Shown piece after piece: positions 6,991 to 13,651 of a stretch of 22,901 nucleotides of DNA (position 1 is its first letter; the number at the start of each line of letters is the position of its first letter). The notes under the pieces were generated by a model. The model was not told where the DNA came from. It made no database searches and was given only the letters and a program-made list of their open reading frames with translations. The stretch comes from an uncultured Prevotella sp. (GTDB taxonomy: Bacteria; Bacteroidota; Bacteroidia; Bacteroidales; Bacteroidaceae), in assembly GCA_900540375.1 (NCBI GenBank), contig UQFS01000042.1:1-22901 (forward strand), read 5' to 3'. A program made the translations under genes and the position numbers.

Positions 6991-7782
6991 TCAACTAATT
7001 AAATATATAAATAGCATAATCATGGGCATAATATTAAGATGTGTATAGAAAGTTGGAAGGTGGAGAGATTTTACCGATCTCTTTACCAAAACCTCCAAAT
7101 ACTTTGTAAGTTGTTGACATACAACAAATATTACAACCCCATGCGAACCGTAGATGGCTCCTGAAGCGGCATCCTTCAGTACCTCGATGCTCTCGATATC
7201 CTCGGGATTGACGAGTTCCATACCATTTTGATCGGTCGCCATGCCGTCGATGATATAGAGCGGGTCGGAGTTATTGATGGTGCCGATACCACGTACGCGG
7301 ATCATCGACTTGGCACCAGGCTGTCCGGAAGCGCTTGTGACGTTGACACCGGCGGCGAGACCCTTCAGTGCGTCCTCAGCGCGCAGCTGTGTCTTTCCTT
7401 CAAGATCTTCTGCATCGACCTTTGCGATCGACGCGGTCACAACGCTTTTCTTCTGCACGCCATAACCGATGACAACCACATCGTTGAGGGTCTTGGCATC
7501 ATCCTTTAAGGTCACACGCATATTGTCAGCTACAGAGAGTGTCTGAGTCTGCATACCTATATACGACACCTCGAGTTGAGTGCCGGGATTAACTGTAATG
7601 GTGAAATGACCGTCAAGGTCGGTGATGACTCCCGTAGAAGAGCCGGGTACCTTGACCGTAGCGCCGATGATAGGCTCACCATGAGCGTCGAGCACGGTGC
7701 CGGAATAATTCTTCTGCTGTGCCCATAACGATGTGGTGACCAACAAGGCGGTCGCCGTCAACATGGTCTTGATTCTTTTCAT
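6991..7782 (-). pseudogene. Truncated SusC/RagA-family TonB-linked outer membrane receptor
   Basis: SusC-type receptors import glycans and other large nutrients with a SusD partner and are about 1000 residues long; here only 263 codons are open. The intact part has a signal peptide (ending SLWA-QQ), a carboxypeptidase-regulatory-like domain (about 24-110), the TonB-box-like DVVVIGYG, and a plug domain with IRVRGIGTINNSDPLYIIDG. Homology ends after GAIYGS, where GSRAANGVV... would be expected. From about plus position 7137 downward the DNA becomes AT-rich and the remaining ~45 codons do not resemble a beta-barrel. A dyad at 7104-7136 abuts this breakpoint. No susD follows. It is probably a pseudogene, although a silent 5' cassette for recombination cannot be excluded. 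Confidence 0.85.
7104..7136. repeat. Dyad at the susC breakpoint
   Basis: TTGTAA-g-TTGTTG, loop acata, CAACAA-ata-TTACAA gives two stacked 6-bp stems. It ends exactly where susC homology stops. It could be the end of an IS element (IS200/IS605 ends carry hairpins), a recombination site or a terminator. Confidence 0.5.
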
Positions 7783-7867
7783 GATCGTTGAGTTTTGATG
7801 GTTATAGATATTGTATTTAGTTAAAAATGATTCGAGACAATGAGTGCGAGTGTTCGTAACACCACTG

Positions 7868-7875
7868 CAAAGATA
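7868..7875 (-). promoter_or_regulatory. Putative -7 box of the truncated susC gene
   Basis: TATCTTTG on the minus strand fits TAnnTTTG. It would give a leader of about 80 bases before the ATG at 7782. No clear -33 TTTG was found at the right distance, which may mean activator dependence. Confidence 0.5.
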
Positions 7876-7910
7876 GCAGACTTTTTTTATACTTGAAACG
7901 CTGTGCTATG

Positions 7911-8001
7911 AAAAAGTGGACAAATATAAAGACTCTAAAATCAACAACTACTGTGAATCAACAAGTTATAGAGTTTTAGAAAAATTAAAAAAGTGGATAA
8001 A
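7911..8001. promoter_or_regulatory. Spaced direct repeats in the divergent susC/regulator promoter region
   Basis: AAAAAGTGGACAAA (7911-7924) and AAAAAGTGGATAAA (7988-8001) differ by one base and lie 77 bases apart, just upstream of each of the divergent promoters. They are possible binding sites for the adjacent regulator. Confidence 0.35.
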
Positions 8002-8035
8002 AAGTAAAGAAAATGATGATAATTTTAAGTAGAAA

Positions 8036-8067
8036 TTTGGAGGGAACTACTTCTTTTCGTATCTTTG
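8036..8067 (+). promoter_or_regulatory. Promoter of the DUF6377-type regulator
   Basis: TTTG (8036-8039), 20 bases and TATCTTTG (8060-8067) fit the Bacteroidota promoter. The box lies 42 bases before the ATG at 8110 and rules out the longer reading that starts at TTG 8065. Confidence 0.7.
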
Positions 8068-8109
8068 TCTCACAAAAACCAAGTAAAAACGATCCTTACC
8101 GATTACTAT

Positions 8110-9753
8110 ATGACACGCTTCCTGTTATGCATCATCGCAACATTGCTGGCTCTGAACACCCAAGCCACCCACATTGACCTGAACAAAGAATACGCACGGC
8201 TCGATGAAGCGATTGCCCAGTCTTCACGATATATTGCGCAACGACAAAAGAAAATACGTGCGCTCGAACGACAATTGGGTGCCGCCGAGGATACACGGCA
8301 GCAATATCAATTGTGCTATCAACTATACCTATTATACAGACCTTACATCCACAGTCAGGCCTGCGTCTATCTCAACCGCTGCATCGCCATCGCTCAGAAG
8401 GAAGGAAAGCGCCAACAGACCAACCATTGTCGGGCGATACTGGCCAAGTACTTTGTCAGTTCTGGATTCTATGACGAGGCTCGCATCTGCCTGCAAGACA
8501 TCGACACTACGATGCTCGACCGCCAAGGACAGGCCCTCTACGACATGGCGCGCTACGCTCTCTATGGTGAACTGGCCTACTACACAACGTTGCCGGAAAT
8601 GAAACGCCACTATGAGACACTCAGAAACGATTACGAGAAGGCCATGATGCCGTTGCTCAGCAAAGACAATGACGTCTATTGCGAGACACGACAGAACCAG
8701 CTCACCACACAAGGCAAAGCCCGGGAAGCTCTGCACTTCAACGATCAGTGGCTGAAAAGGACACCGTCTGGATCGCACGACTATGCCATGGTCACGCTCT
8801 ATCGCTATCTTGCCTACAAGGCACTCGGCGACACGACAAGGATGCTGTATTGGGTGACACAGTCTGTCATCAATGACATCCGCTTAGGCGTCACCGACCA
8901 AGGATCCATCTGGGAACTGTCCAACCAGCTGATGCTCAGTGGTGACCTGCAACGTGCCTACCGCTATATCAGCTATGCCAGCCAGTGCGCCAACACCTTC
9001 GGCGCACGACAGCGCAAATGGCAAGTAGCCCCTCTCATGGCAAGTCTCGCCGGACAATACAAAAGCGCGAGCGAGAGCAGCCACCAACGTCTGACCGTCT
9101 CACTATGCGCTCTGAGCGTGCTCTTTGTCATCGCCTTGGTGCTGTTGCTGCTGACCATCAAGCAGCGCAACCATATCCGCCGTACACGTAACCTGCTCTA
9201 CCAAAGCAATGCCAACTTGCAAGAAAGCAACACGCGACTCGCCGACAGCAACATACGACTCGCCGACAGCAATCGTGTCAAAGAAGAATATATCGGGCAA
9301 TTCCTCGAACTGTGCAGCCTCTACGTCAACCGCATCGACAAGATCAAGAAACGCACGGCACGCTATCTCAAAAACAAACAATATGTGGAACTGGAACGTA
9401 TCCTTCACAGCAAGGAGAGCAACGATGAAGACGCCAGCGAACTCTACAAAAGCTTTGACTCGGCCTTCATCCATCTCTTTCCCCACTTTGTCGAAGACAT
9501 CAACGCACTGCTCCGACCCGAGGCCCAGCTGAGCGTGGAGAAAGACGGGCAGCTCAGCACCTCTATCCGTATCTTTGCGCTCATCCGCCTCGGCATCAAC
9601 GACAGTTCCAAGATCGCAGAGTTTCTCCACTACAGCGTCAACACCATATATAATTATCGCGCACGCGTGAAGAAAGGGGCTATTGGCGACAAAGAGGACT
9701 TCGAAGAGAAGGTGAAGATGATTGGTATAAATGTTAAAAATGCAACGGATTGA
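8110..9753 (+). CDS. Membrane-spanning DUF6377-type transcriptional regulator
   Basis: A 547-residue protein that matches my recollection of the DUF6377 family, often found beside SusC/SusD loci and thought to act as one-component sensors. Residues 1-20 form a signal-anchor or signal peptide. A TPR-like helical periplasmic region follows (about 25-320) and one strong transmembrane helix lies at 329-350. The cytoplasmic part starts with a coiled coil containing a tandem RLADSN repeat (377-388). The C-terminus (about 487-521, IRIFALIRLGINDSSKIAEFL ... SVNTIYNYRARVK) resembles a LuxR/FixJ-like helix-turn-helix. It is transcribed away from the truncated susC gene and probably once regulated it, so it may now be orphaned. 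The ATG at 8110 is chosen because the upstream promoter box excludes an earlier start. Confidence 0.82.
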   Translation: MTRFLLCIIATLLALNTQATHIDLNKEYARLDEAIAQSSRYIAQRQKKIRALERQLGAAEDTRQQYQLCYQLYLLYRPYIHSQACVYLNRCIAIAQKEGKRQQTNHCRAILAKYFVSSGFYDEARICLQDIDTTMLDRQGQALYDMARYALYGELAYYTTLPEMKRHYETLRNDYEKAMMPLLSKDNDVYCETRQNQLTTQGKAREALHFNDQWLKRTPSGSHDYAMVTLYRYLAYKALGDTTRMLYWVTQSVINDIRLGVTDQGSIWELSNQLMLSGDLQRAYRYISYASQCANTFGARQRKWQVAPLMASLAGQYKSASESSHQRLTVSLCALSVLFVIALVLLLLTIKQRNHIRRTRNLLYQSNANLQESNTRLADSNIRLADSNRVKEEYIGQFLELCSLYVNRIDKIKKRTARYLKNKQYVELERILHSKESNDEDASELYKSFDSAFIHLFPHFVEDINALLRPEAQLSVEKDGQLSTSIRIFALIRLGINDSSKIAEFLHYSVNTIYNYRARVKKGAIGDKEDFEEKVKMIGINVKNATD

Positions 9754-9772
9754 TATTTTTCTTCCTAATTCG

Positions 9773-9803
9773 TTTGCAGTTTAATGGAAAACGTGTACCT
9801 TTG
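9773..9803 (+). promoter_or_regulatory. trp operon promoter
   Basis: TTTG (9773-9776), exactly 19 bases and TACCTTTG (9796-9803) match the Bacteroidota consensus perfectly. Transcription would start near 9808-9811, about 25 bases before the leader peptide start. Confidence 0.85.
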
Positions 9804-9833
9804 CACTCGAAATATAAAACAAGAGAATAGAAT

Positions 9834-9893
9834 ATGATGAATCATGTATCTGCATATTGGTGGTGGCGTAGCTCAAGATTGAAAAAGTCGTGA
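9834..9893 (+). CDS. trpL: trp leader peptide (attenuator control peptide)
   Basis: A 19-codon reading frame, MMNHVSAYWWWRSSRLKKS, with three consecutive Trp codons at 9858-9866 and a TGA stop at 9891. It lies between the trp promoter and a strong intrinsic terminator, upstream of trpD. When charged tRNA-Trp is scarce the ribosome should stall at the Trp codons and favour an antiterminator. The start could be either of two adjacent ATG codons (9834 or 9837). The trpL name is given by analogy with enterobacteria; the peptide itself is not homologous. Confidence 0.85.
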   Translation: MMNHVSAYWWWRSSRLKKS

Positions 9894-9944
9894 GTCGAGA
9901 AGCCGTGTGGGTACTACATCCAATAGAAACAAAAAGGCCTGTCG
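9865..9944 (+). promoter_or_regulatory. Proposed antiterminator and pause structures of the trp attenuator
   Basis: CTCA (9872-9875) can pair with TGAG (9891-9894), and GGC (9865-9867) with GCC (9902-9904), forming a 1:2 helix that a ribosome stalled on the Trp codons would cover. Segment 2, CGAGAAGCC (9896-9904), can instead pair at 7 of 9 positions with GGCCTGTCG (9936-9944), the left arm of the terminator. The pairings were worked out by eye and no energies were calculated. Confidence 0.5.
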
Positions 9945-9965
9945 TTCTTGCGACAGGCCTTTTTT
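9931..9965 (+). terminator. trp operon attenuator terminator
   Basis: AAAAAGGCCTGTCG (9931-9944), loop TTCTTG, and CGACAGGCCTTTTT (9951-9964) form a perfect 14-bp stem ending in a T-run. It lies 38 bases after the leader stop codon and 80 bases before trpD, so it controls the whole operon. Confidence 0.92.
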
Positions 9966-9998
9966 AATGTTGAATGTTGAAGGATGAAGGATGAATTG
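9966..9998 (+). repeat. Heptanucleotide tandem repeat before trpD
   Basis: AATGTTG occurs twice, then AAGGATG twice, then AATTG, directly after the attenuator. A related heptad repeat covers the end of trpC at 11839-11866. Confidence 0.7.
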
Positions 9999-10044
9999 AA
10001 AAATTAAAAAACAGACAAATATAAACATTAAAACATAAACGCAT

Positions 10045-11049
10045 ATGGACATCAAGGCTATTTTCAACCGTCTCCTCAACCACGAGGAGTTGAAACGTGA
10101 AGAGACAAAGGAACTGCTCATCGCCATCACACGCGGTGAACTCAACGACGCAGAGATCGCAGCATTGCTGACCGCCATTCAGATGCGCGGCATCAGCGTA
10201 GAGGAACTGTTAGGTTTCCGCGATGGCATCCTCGCCACGGGCGTACCCGTACCCTTGGACTGCGACCGCTACATCGACGTGGTGGGTACCGGCGGCGACC
10301 GCAAGAACACGTTCAATATCTCCACGACAGCTTGTTTCGTCATCGCCGGAGCCGGTTACAAAGTGGCCAAACACGGCAACTACGCCGCCACGAGCGTCAG
10401 TGGTGCGTCAAACGTCATCAAGAACCACGGTGTGAACTTCACTGCTGATCTCGACAAGCTCAACCGCTCCATCAACGAGTGTGGCATCGTCTATCTCCAT
10501 GCCCAGCTCTTCGCCAAAGCCATGAAGTTCGTCGGTGCCATCCGCAAGGCACTGCCCTTCCCGACATTCTTCAATCTTCTCGGCCCGATCATCAACCCAT
10601 CAAAACCTCAGTGCCAGCTGCTCGGCGTGGCCAACCTCGACCAGATGCGCCTCTATCAGCAGGTTTACCAGAAGATTGGCATCGACTACGGCATCGTCAA
10701 CAGCATCGACGGATATGACGAGATCTCTCTCACAGGACCGTTTAAGGTGACCACAGCAGCCTATGAGCGTGTGTTCAAACCGGCTGACCTCGGCTTCGAC
10801 ATCGCCAAACCGGAGGAGATCCAAGCCGGCGCCACAGAGGAAGAGGCTAAGGAGATCTTTGACAACGTTCTGGCCAACAAGGCGCTGCCCGCACAGAAAA
10901 ACATCGTGCTCGCCAACGCTGCCTTCGGTATCCAGGTCTTTGAGAAAGGTAAGAAACCAATTGAGGAGTGTATAGAGATCGCACGCGAGAGCATCGACAG
11001 CGGCAAGGCACTCAGCACCTTCAAGAAGTTTGTGGAACTCAACTCGTAG
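10045..11049 (+). CDS. trpD: Anthranilate phosphoribosyltransferase
   Basis: A 334-residue enzyme that transfers phosphoribosyl from PRPP to anthranilate, the second committed step of tryptophan synthesis. The N-terminal helical domain is followed by the PRPP-binding VGTGGDRKNTFNIST motif (about residues 75-90) and KHGNYAATSVSGASNV (about 111-126), a variant of the usual KHGNRAxSSxSGSADVL. The FFNLLGPIINP segment (about 177-187) is also family-typical. It is a stand-alone TrpD, not fused to TrpG. It is the first structural gene after the attenuator, and trpC follows after 5 bases. Confidence 0.96.
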   Translation: MDIKAIFNRLLNHEELKREETKELLIAITRGELNDAEIAALLTAIQMRGISVEELLGFRDGILATGVPVPLDCDRYIDVVGTGGDRKNTFNISTTACFVIAGAGYKVAKHGNYAATSVSGASNVIKNHGVNFTADLDKLNRSINECGIVYLHAQLFAKAMKFVGAIRKALPFPTFFNLLGPIINPSKPQCQLLGVANLDQMRLYQQVYQKIGIDYGIVNSIDGYDEISLTGPFKVTTAAYERVFKPADLGFDIAKPEEIQAGATEEEAKEIFDNVLANKALPAQKNIVLANAAFGIQVFEKGKKPIEECIEIARESIDSGKALSTFKKFVELNS

Positions 11050-11054
11050 TCTTT

Positions 11055-11858
11055 ATGGATATATTAGAAGAAATCGTAGCACACAAAGTGGAGGAACTGC
11101 AGGAGCGGATGGACTTTATCCCGCCCCGCCGCCTTTACACGCTTGTGGAGGAAAAGATCAAGAAGGAAACCAGCGTACCGGTCTCCATGCGCCAGGCACT
11201 GATGGACTTACCCACCGGCATCATCGCTGAGTTTAAACGCAAATCGCCGAGCAAGGGTTGGATCAAGCAAGAAGGTAAGGCCTCGGTCATCCCGTTGAGC
11301 TATCAGCAACACGGCGCTGCCGCACTGAGCATCCTCACCGACACGAAATACTTCGGTGGCTATGACGAGTATATCCAGCAGGCCAGAGCCGCCGGCGTGA
11401 CGATACCTATATTATATAAGAACTTTGTCATCAACGAATATCAGCTCTTCCAAGCCCGCTACTGTGGCGCTTCGGCCGTACTGCTCATCGCTGCCTGCCT
11501 GGAAAAGGACAAGTGCCGCGACCTCCTGCACATGGCACACGAGCTCGGACTGGAGGTGCTGTTGGAGATGCACGGCGAGGAGGACTTCGAATACGCCGAC
11601 ATAGAGCCGGATATGTACGGCATCAACAACCGCAACCTCGGTACTTTCGTCACCGATGTGAGCAACAGCTTCCGTCTCGCCGAGCGCCTGCCGAAAGGTG
11701 TGTGCACGGTGAGCGAGAGCGGTATCGACGATCCCGACACCATCCGTCAGCTTCGTAAGGTGGGCTTCCACGGCTTCCTCATGGGCGAGCACTTCATGAA
11801 AGCAGACGATCCCGGCGAGGAACTGGCAAGACTGATACGAATGTTGAGTGCTGAATGA
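11055..11858 (+). CDS. trpC: Indole-3-glycerol-phosphate synthase
   Basis: A 267-residue (beta-alpha)8 enzyme that closes the indole ring of carboxyphenylamino-deoxyribulose phosphate. Visible motifs are EFKRKSPSKGWI (with the catalytic Lys and phosphate contacts), LTDTKYFGG, LYKNFVI, GINNRNLGTF and SESGI. It is a stand-alone TrpC, not fused to TrpF as in E. coli. ATG 11055 is used because it gives the normal N-terminus 5 bases after the trpD stop; longer readings overlap trpD. The stop codon and last residues lie inside a GAATGTT-type heptad repeat (11839-11866). Confidence 0.96.
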   Translation: MDILEEIVAHKVEELQERMDFIPPRRLYTLVEEKIKKETSVPVSMRQALMDLPTGIIAEFKRKSPSKGWIKQEGKASVIPLSYQQHGAAALSILTDTKYFGGYDEYIQQARAAGVTIPILYKNFVINEYQLFQARYCGASAVLLIAACLEKDKCRDLLHMAHELGLEVLLEMHGEEDFEYADIEPDMYGINNRNLGTFVTDVSNSFRLAERLPKGVCTVSESGIDDPDTIRQLRKVGFHGFLMGEHFMKADDPGEELARLIRMLSAE

Positions 11859-11866
11859 TGAATGTT
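11839..11866 (+). repeat. Heptanucleotide repeat over the trpC stop codon
   Basis: GAATGTT, GAGTGCT, GAATGAT, GAATGTT run in register. The trpC stop (TGA 11856-11858) lies inside. It is related to the repeat at 9966-9998. Confidence 0.6.
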
Positions 11867-11885
11867 GACTAAAGACCATAGCGTT

Positions 11886-12749
11886 ATGAACTATCTATTG
11901 ATCAAGGTTTGTGGCATGCGCGATGCGCAGAACATCCGTGAAGTGGCGGCCTTAGGCGTGAACCTCATCGGTCTGATCTTCTACCCCAAGAGTCCGCGAT
12001 ACATAGAGAGCATCTCGTCGGATGCGGGGATCATTCCGGATTATAGTAGTCTCAACAGACTCACCCCCAAACCCCTCTCCAAAGGAGAGGGGAGTGATAT
12101 GCTGGATAAACAATTGAAAGCAGAAGAAACGGAAGGGGAGGCACGCAATAAACAGATAGAATCGGAACAGTTAAAGTCAACGCAATCCAAGGCACCGTTT
12201 AACAAAGTAACTACTCCCCTCTCCTTTGGAGAGGGGCAAGGGGGTGAGGCTGCAATTCCAAAATCCGTCGGTGTCTTCGTCAACGACATGCCTCAAAACA
12301 TTATCACCGCAGTGTACAACTATCATCTGAGCTACGTGCAGCTTCACGGCGACGAGAGCCCGGTGATGATCGACAACATGCGGCGGACGCTCGTCCCCGA
12401 CATCGTACCACAGATAAAGATCATCAAGGCCATCAGCGTATCCTGTGCTGAGGACTTGAAACGTTGCGAACAATATGAGGGGCATGTCGACCTCTTTCTC
12501 TTCGACACGAAATGCAAAGGCTACGGTGGCAGCGGACAGAAATACGACTGGTCGGTGCTTGAAGCTTACACGGGACAGACGCCTTTCCTGCTCAGTGGTG
12601 GCATTGGATCGGACGACGCTGACCGGCTGCGTGACTTCCACCATCCTCAATGCATCGGCATAGACCTCAACAGCAAGTTCGAGACGGCCCCGGGAATGAA
12701 AGATATAAACCTGCTGCAAAACTTCCTTCATCAATTGAACAAACAATAA
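11886..12749 (+). CDS. trpF: Phosphoribosylanthranilate isomerase with a palindrome-derived insertion
   Basis: TrpF carries out the Amadori rearrangement of phosphoribosylanthranilate. The protein has 287 residues, whereas family members usually have about 200-220. The catalytic Cys9 is in IKVCGMRD, FYPKSPRYI follows (32-40), and the catalytic Asp lies in FDTKCKGYGGSG. About 70 extra residues (roughly 56-124) sit between SPRYI and SVGVFVND, that is between strands 2 and 3 of the barrel. They are encoded by two inverted palindromic repeats and the DNA between them (12060-12250). The inserted segment is hydrophilic and low in complexity (TPKPLSKGEGS ... TPLSFGEGQGGEA). The frame stays open, so the enzyme is probably functional with a surface loop. 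ATG 11886 is chosen because it directly precedes the conserved first strand. Confidence 0.93.
   Translation: MNYLLIKVCGMRDAQNIREVAALGVNLIGLIFYPKSPRYIESISSDAGIIPDYSSLNRLTPKPLSKGEGSDMLDKQLKAEETEGEARNKQIESEQLKSTQSKAPFNKVTTPLSFGEGQGGEAAIPKSVGVFVNDMPQNIITAVYNYHLSYVQLHGDESPVMIDNMRRTLVPDIVPQIKIIKAISVSCAEDLKRCEQYEGHVDLFLFDTKCKGYGGSGQKYDWSVLEAYTGQTPFLLSGGIGSDDADRLRDFHHPQCIGIDLNSKFETAPGMKDINLLQNFLHQLNKQ
12060..12095 (+). repeat. Palindromic repeat copy A (inside trpF, forward)
   Basis: CTCACCCCC followed by CCCCTCTCC (12072-12080), AAA and GGAGAGGGG (12084-12092), then AGT. The sequence after it, GTGATATGCTGGATAA, recurs with two changes after copy C. Confidence 0.92.
12213..12250 (-). repeat. Palindromic repeat copy B (inside trpF, inverted)
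   Basis: ACT, CCCCTCTCC (12216-12224), TTT, GGAGAGGGG (12228-12236), then GGGGGTGAGGC. It is the reverse complement of the copy A type, so the insertion is bounded by an inverted pair 117 bases apart. It encodes TPLSFGEGQGGEA. Confidence 0.92.
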
Positions 12750-12758
12750 AATAGGAAT

Positions 12759-13571
12759 ATGAATAAGATCAACCAACTCTTTTCTACCCGTGGCGACCGC
12801 AAGTTGCTGTCGCTCTATTTCTGCGCCGGCTGCCCTACGTTGGAGGGAACGGCCGACGTGATCCTCGCCATGCAGCACCATGGCATCGACATGGTTGAGG
12901 TGGGCATTCCCTTCAGCGACCCTTTAGCTGACGGTCCGGTGATTCAGAGTGCGGGTACGGTAGCCTTGAAGAATGGCACTACGCTCAAGAAGATCTTTGC
13001 GCAAGTGAAAGCTATCAAAGATCAGGTTACCATCCCACTCGTGATGATGGGCTACCTCAATGTCATCATGCACTATGGCTTGGAAAACTTCTTCCGCAGT
13101 TGTGTGGAGAGTGGCGCCAGCGGCTGCATCATCCCCGACCTGCCTTTCAAGGACTATATGGACGTGGTGAAGCCCATCGCCGACAAATACGACATCCGTG
13201 TGATCATGATGATCACACCGGAGACCAGTGAGGAGCGCATCCGCTTCATCGATGAGCACACCAATGGCTTTATATATATGGTGTCGTCGGCCAGCGTCAC
13301 GGGCGCGCAGAAAAGTTTCGGCGAGGCCAAGCAGGCTTACTTCCGTCATATCAACTCCATGAACCTCCACAACCCGCGCATGATTGGTTTTGGTATCAGC
13401 AACAAGCAGACCTTAGAAAGCGCACAGCAGAATGCCGCCGGTGCCATCATCGGCTCGAAGTTCGTCACGTTGCTCAACGAGACGAAAGACCCGGATCGTG
13501 CCCTTGACCAACTTTTCGACGCATTAGAAAAGCCTCACCCCCTTACCCCTCTCCAAAGGAGAGGGGAGTGA
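12759..13571 (+). CDS. trpA: Tryptophan synthase alpha subunit
   Basis: A 270-residue (beta-alpha)8 subunit that cleaves indole-glycerol phosphate to indole, which is channelled to TrpB. Catalytic Glu47 and Asp58 are in VEVGIPFSDPLADGP. PDLPFKDY, the VSSASVTGAQ loop (a variant of LSRxGVTG) and the phosphate-binding GFGISNKQT are also present. The last ten residues (PHPLTPLQRRGE) and the stop codon are supplied by palindromic repeat copy C rather than by native trpA sequence. The gene starts 9 bases after the trpF stop. Confidence 0.96.
   Translation: MNKINQLFSTRGDRKLLSLYFCAGCPTLEGTADVILAMQHHGIDMVEVGIPFSDPLADGPVIQSAGTVALKNGTTLKKIFAQVKAIKDQVTIPLVMMGYLNVIMHYGLENFFRSCVESGASGCIIPDLPFKDYMDVVKPIADKYDIRVIMMITPETSEERIRFIDEHTNGFIYMVSSASVTGAQKSFGEAKQAYFRHINSMNLHNPRMIGFGISNKQTLESAQQNAAGAIIGSKFVTLLNETKDPDRALDQLFDALEKPHPLTPLQRRGE
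13532..13569 (+). repeat. Palindromic repeat copy C (3' end of trpA, forward)
   Basis: GCCTCACCCCC, CCCCTCTCC (13546-13554), AAA, GGAGAGGGG (13558-13566), AGT. The trpA stop codon (13569-13571) starts at its last base. GTGATATGTTAGATAA follows, nearly as after copy A. Confidence 0.92.
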
Positions 13572-13651
13572 TATGTTAGATAAGTAATGATAGAAACATC
13601 AGGACGTGAGAAGAATACAATAACAAGAATAAAACAATAAAGGATTGAAAT

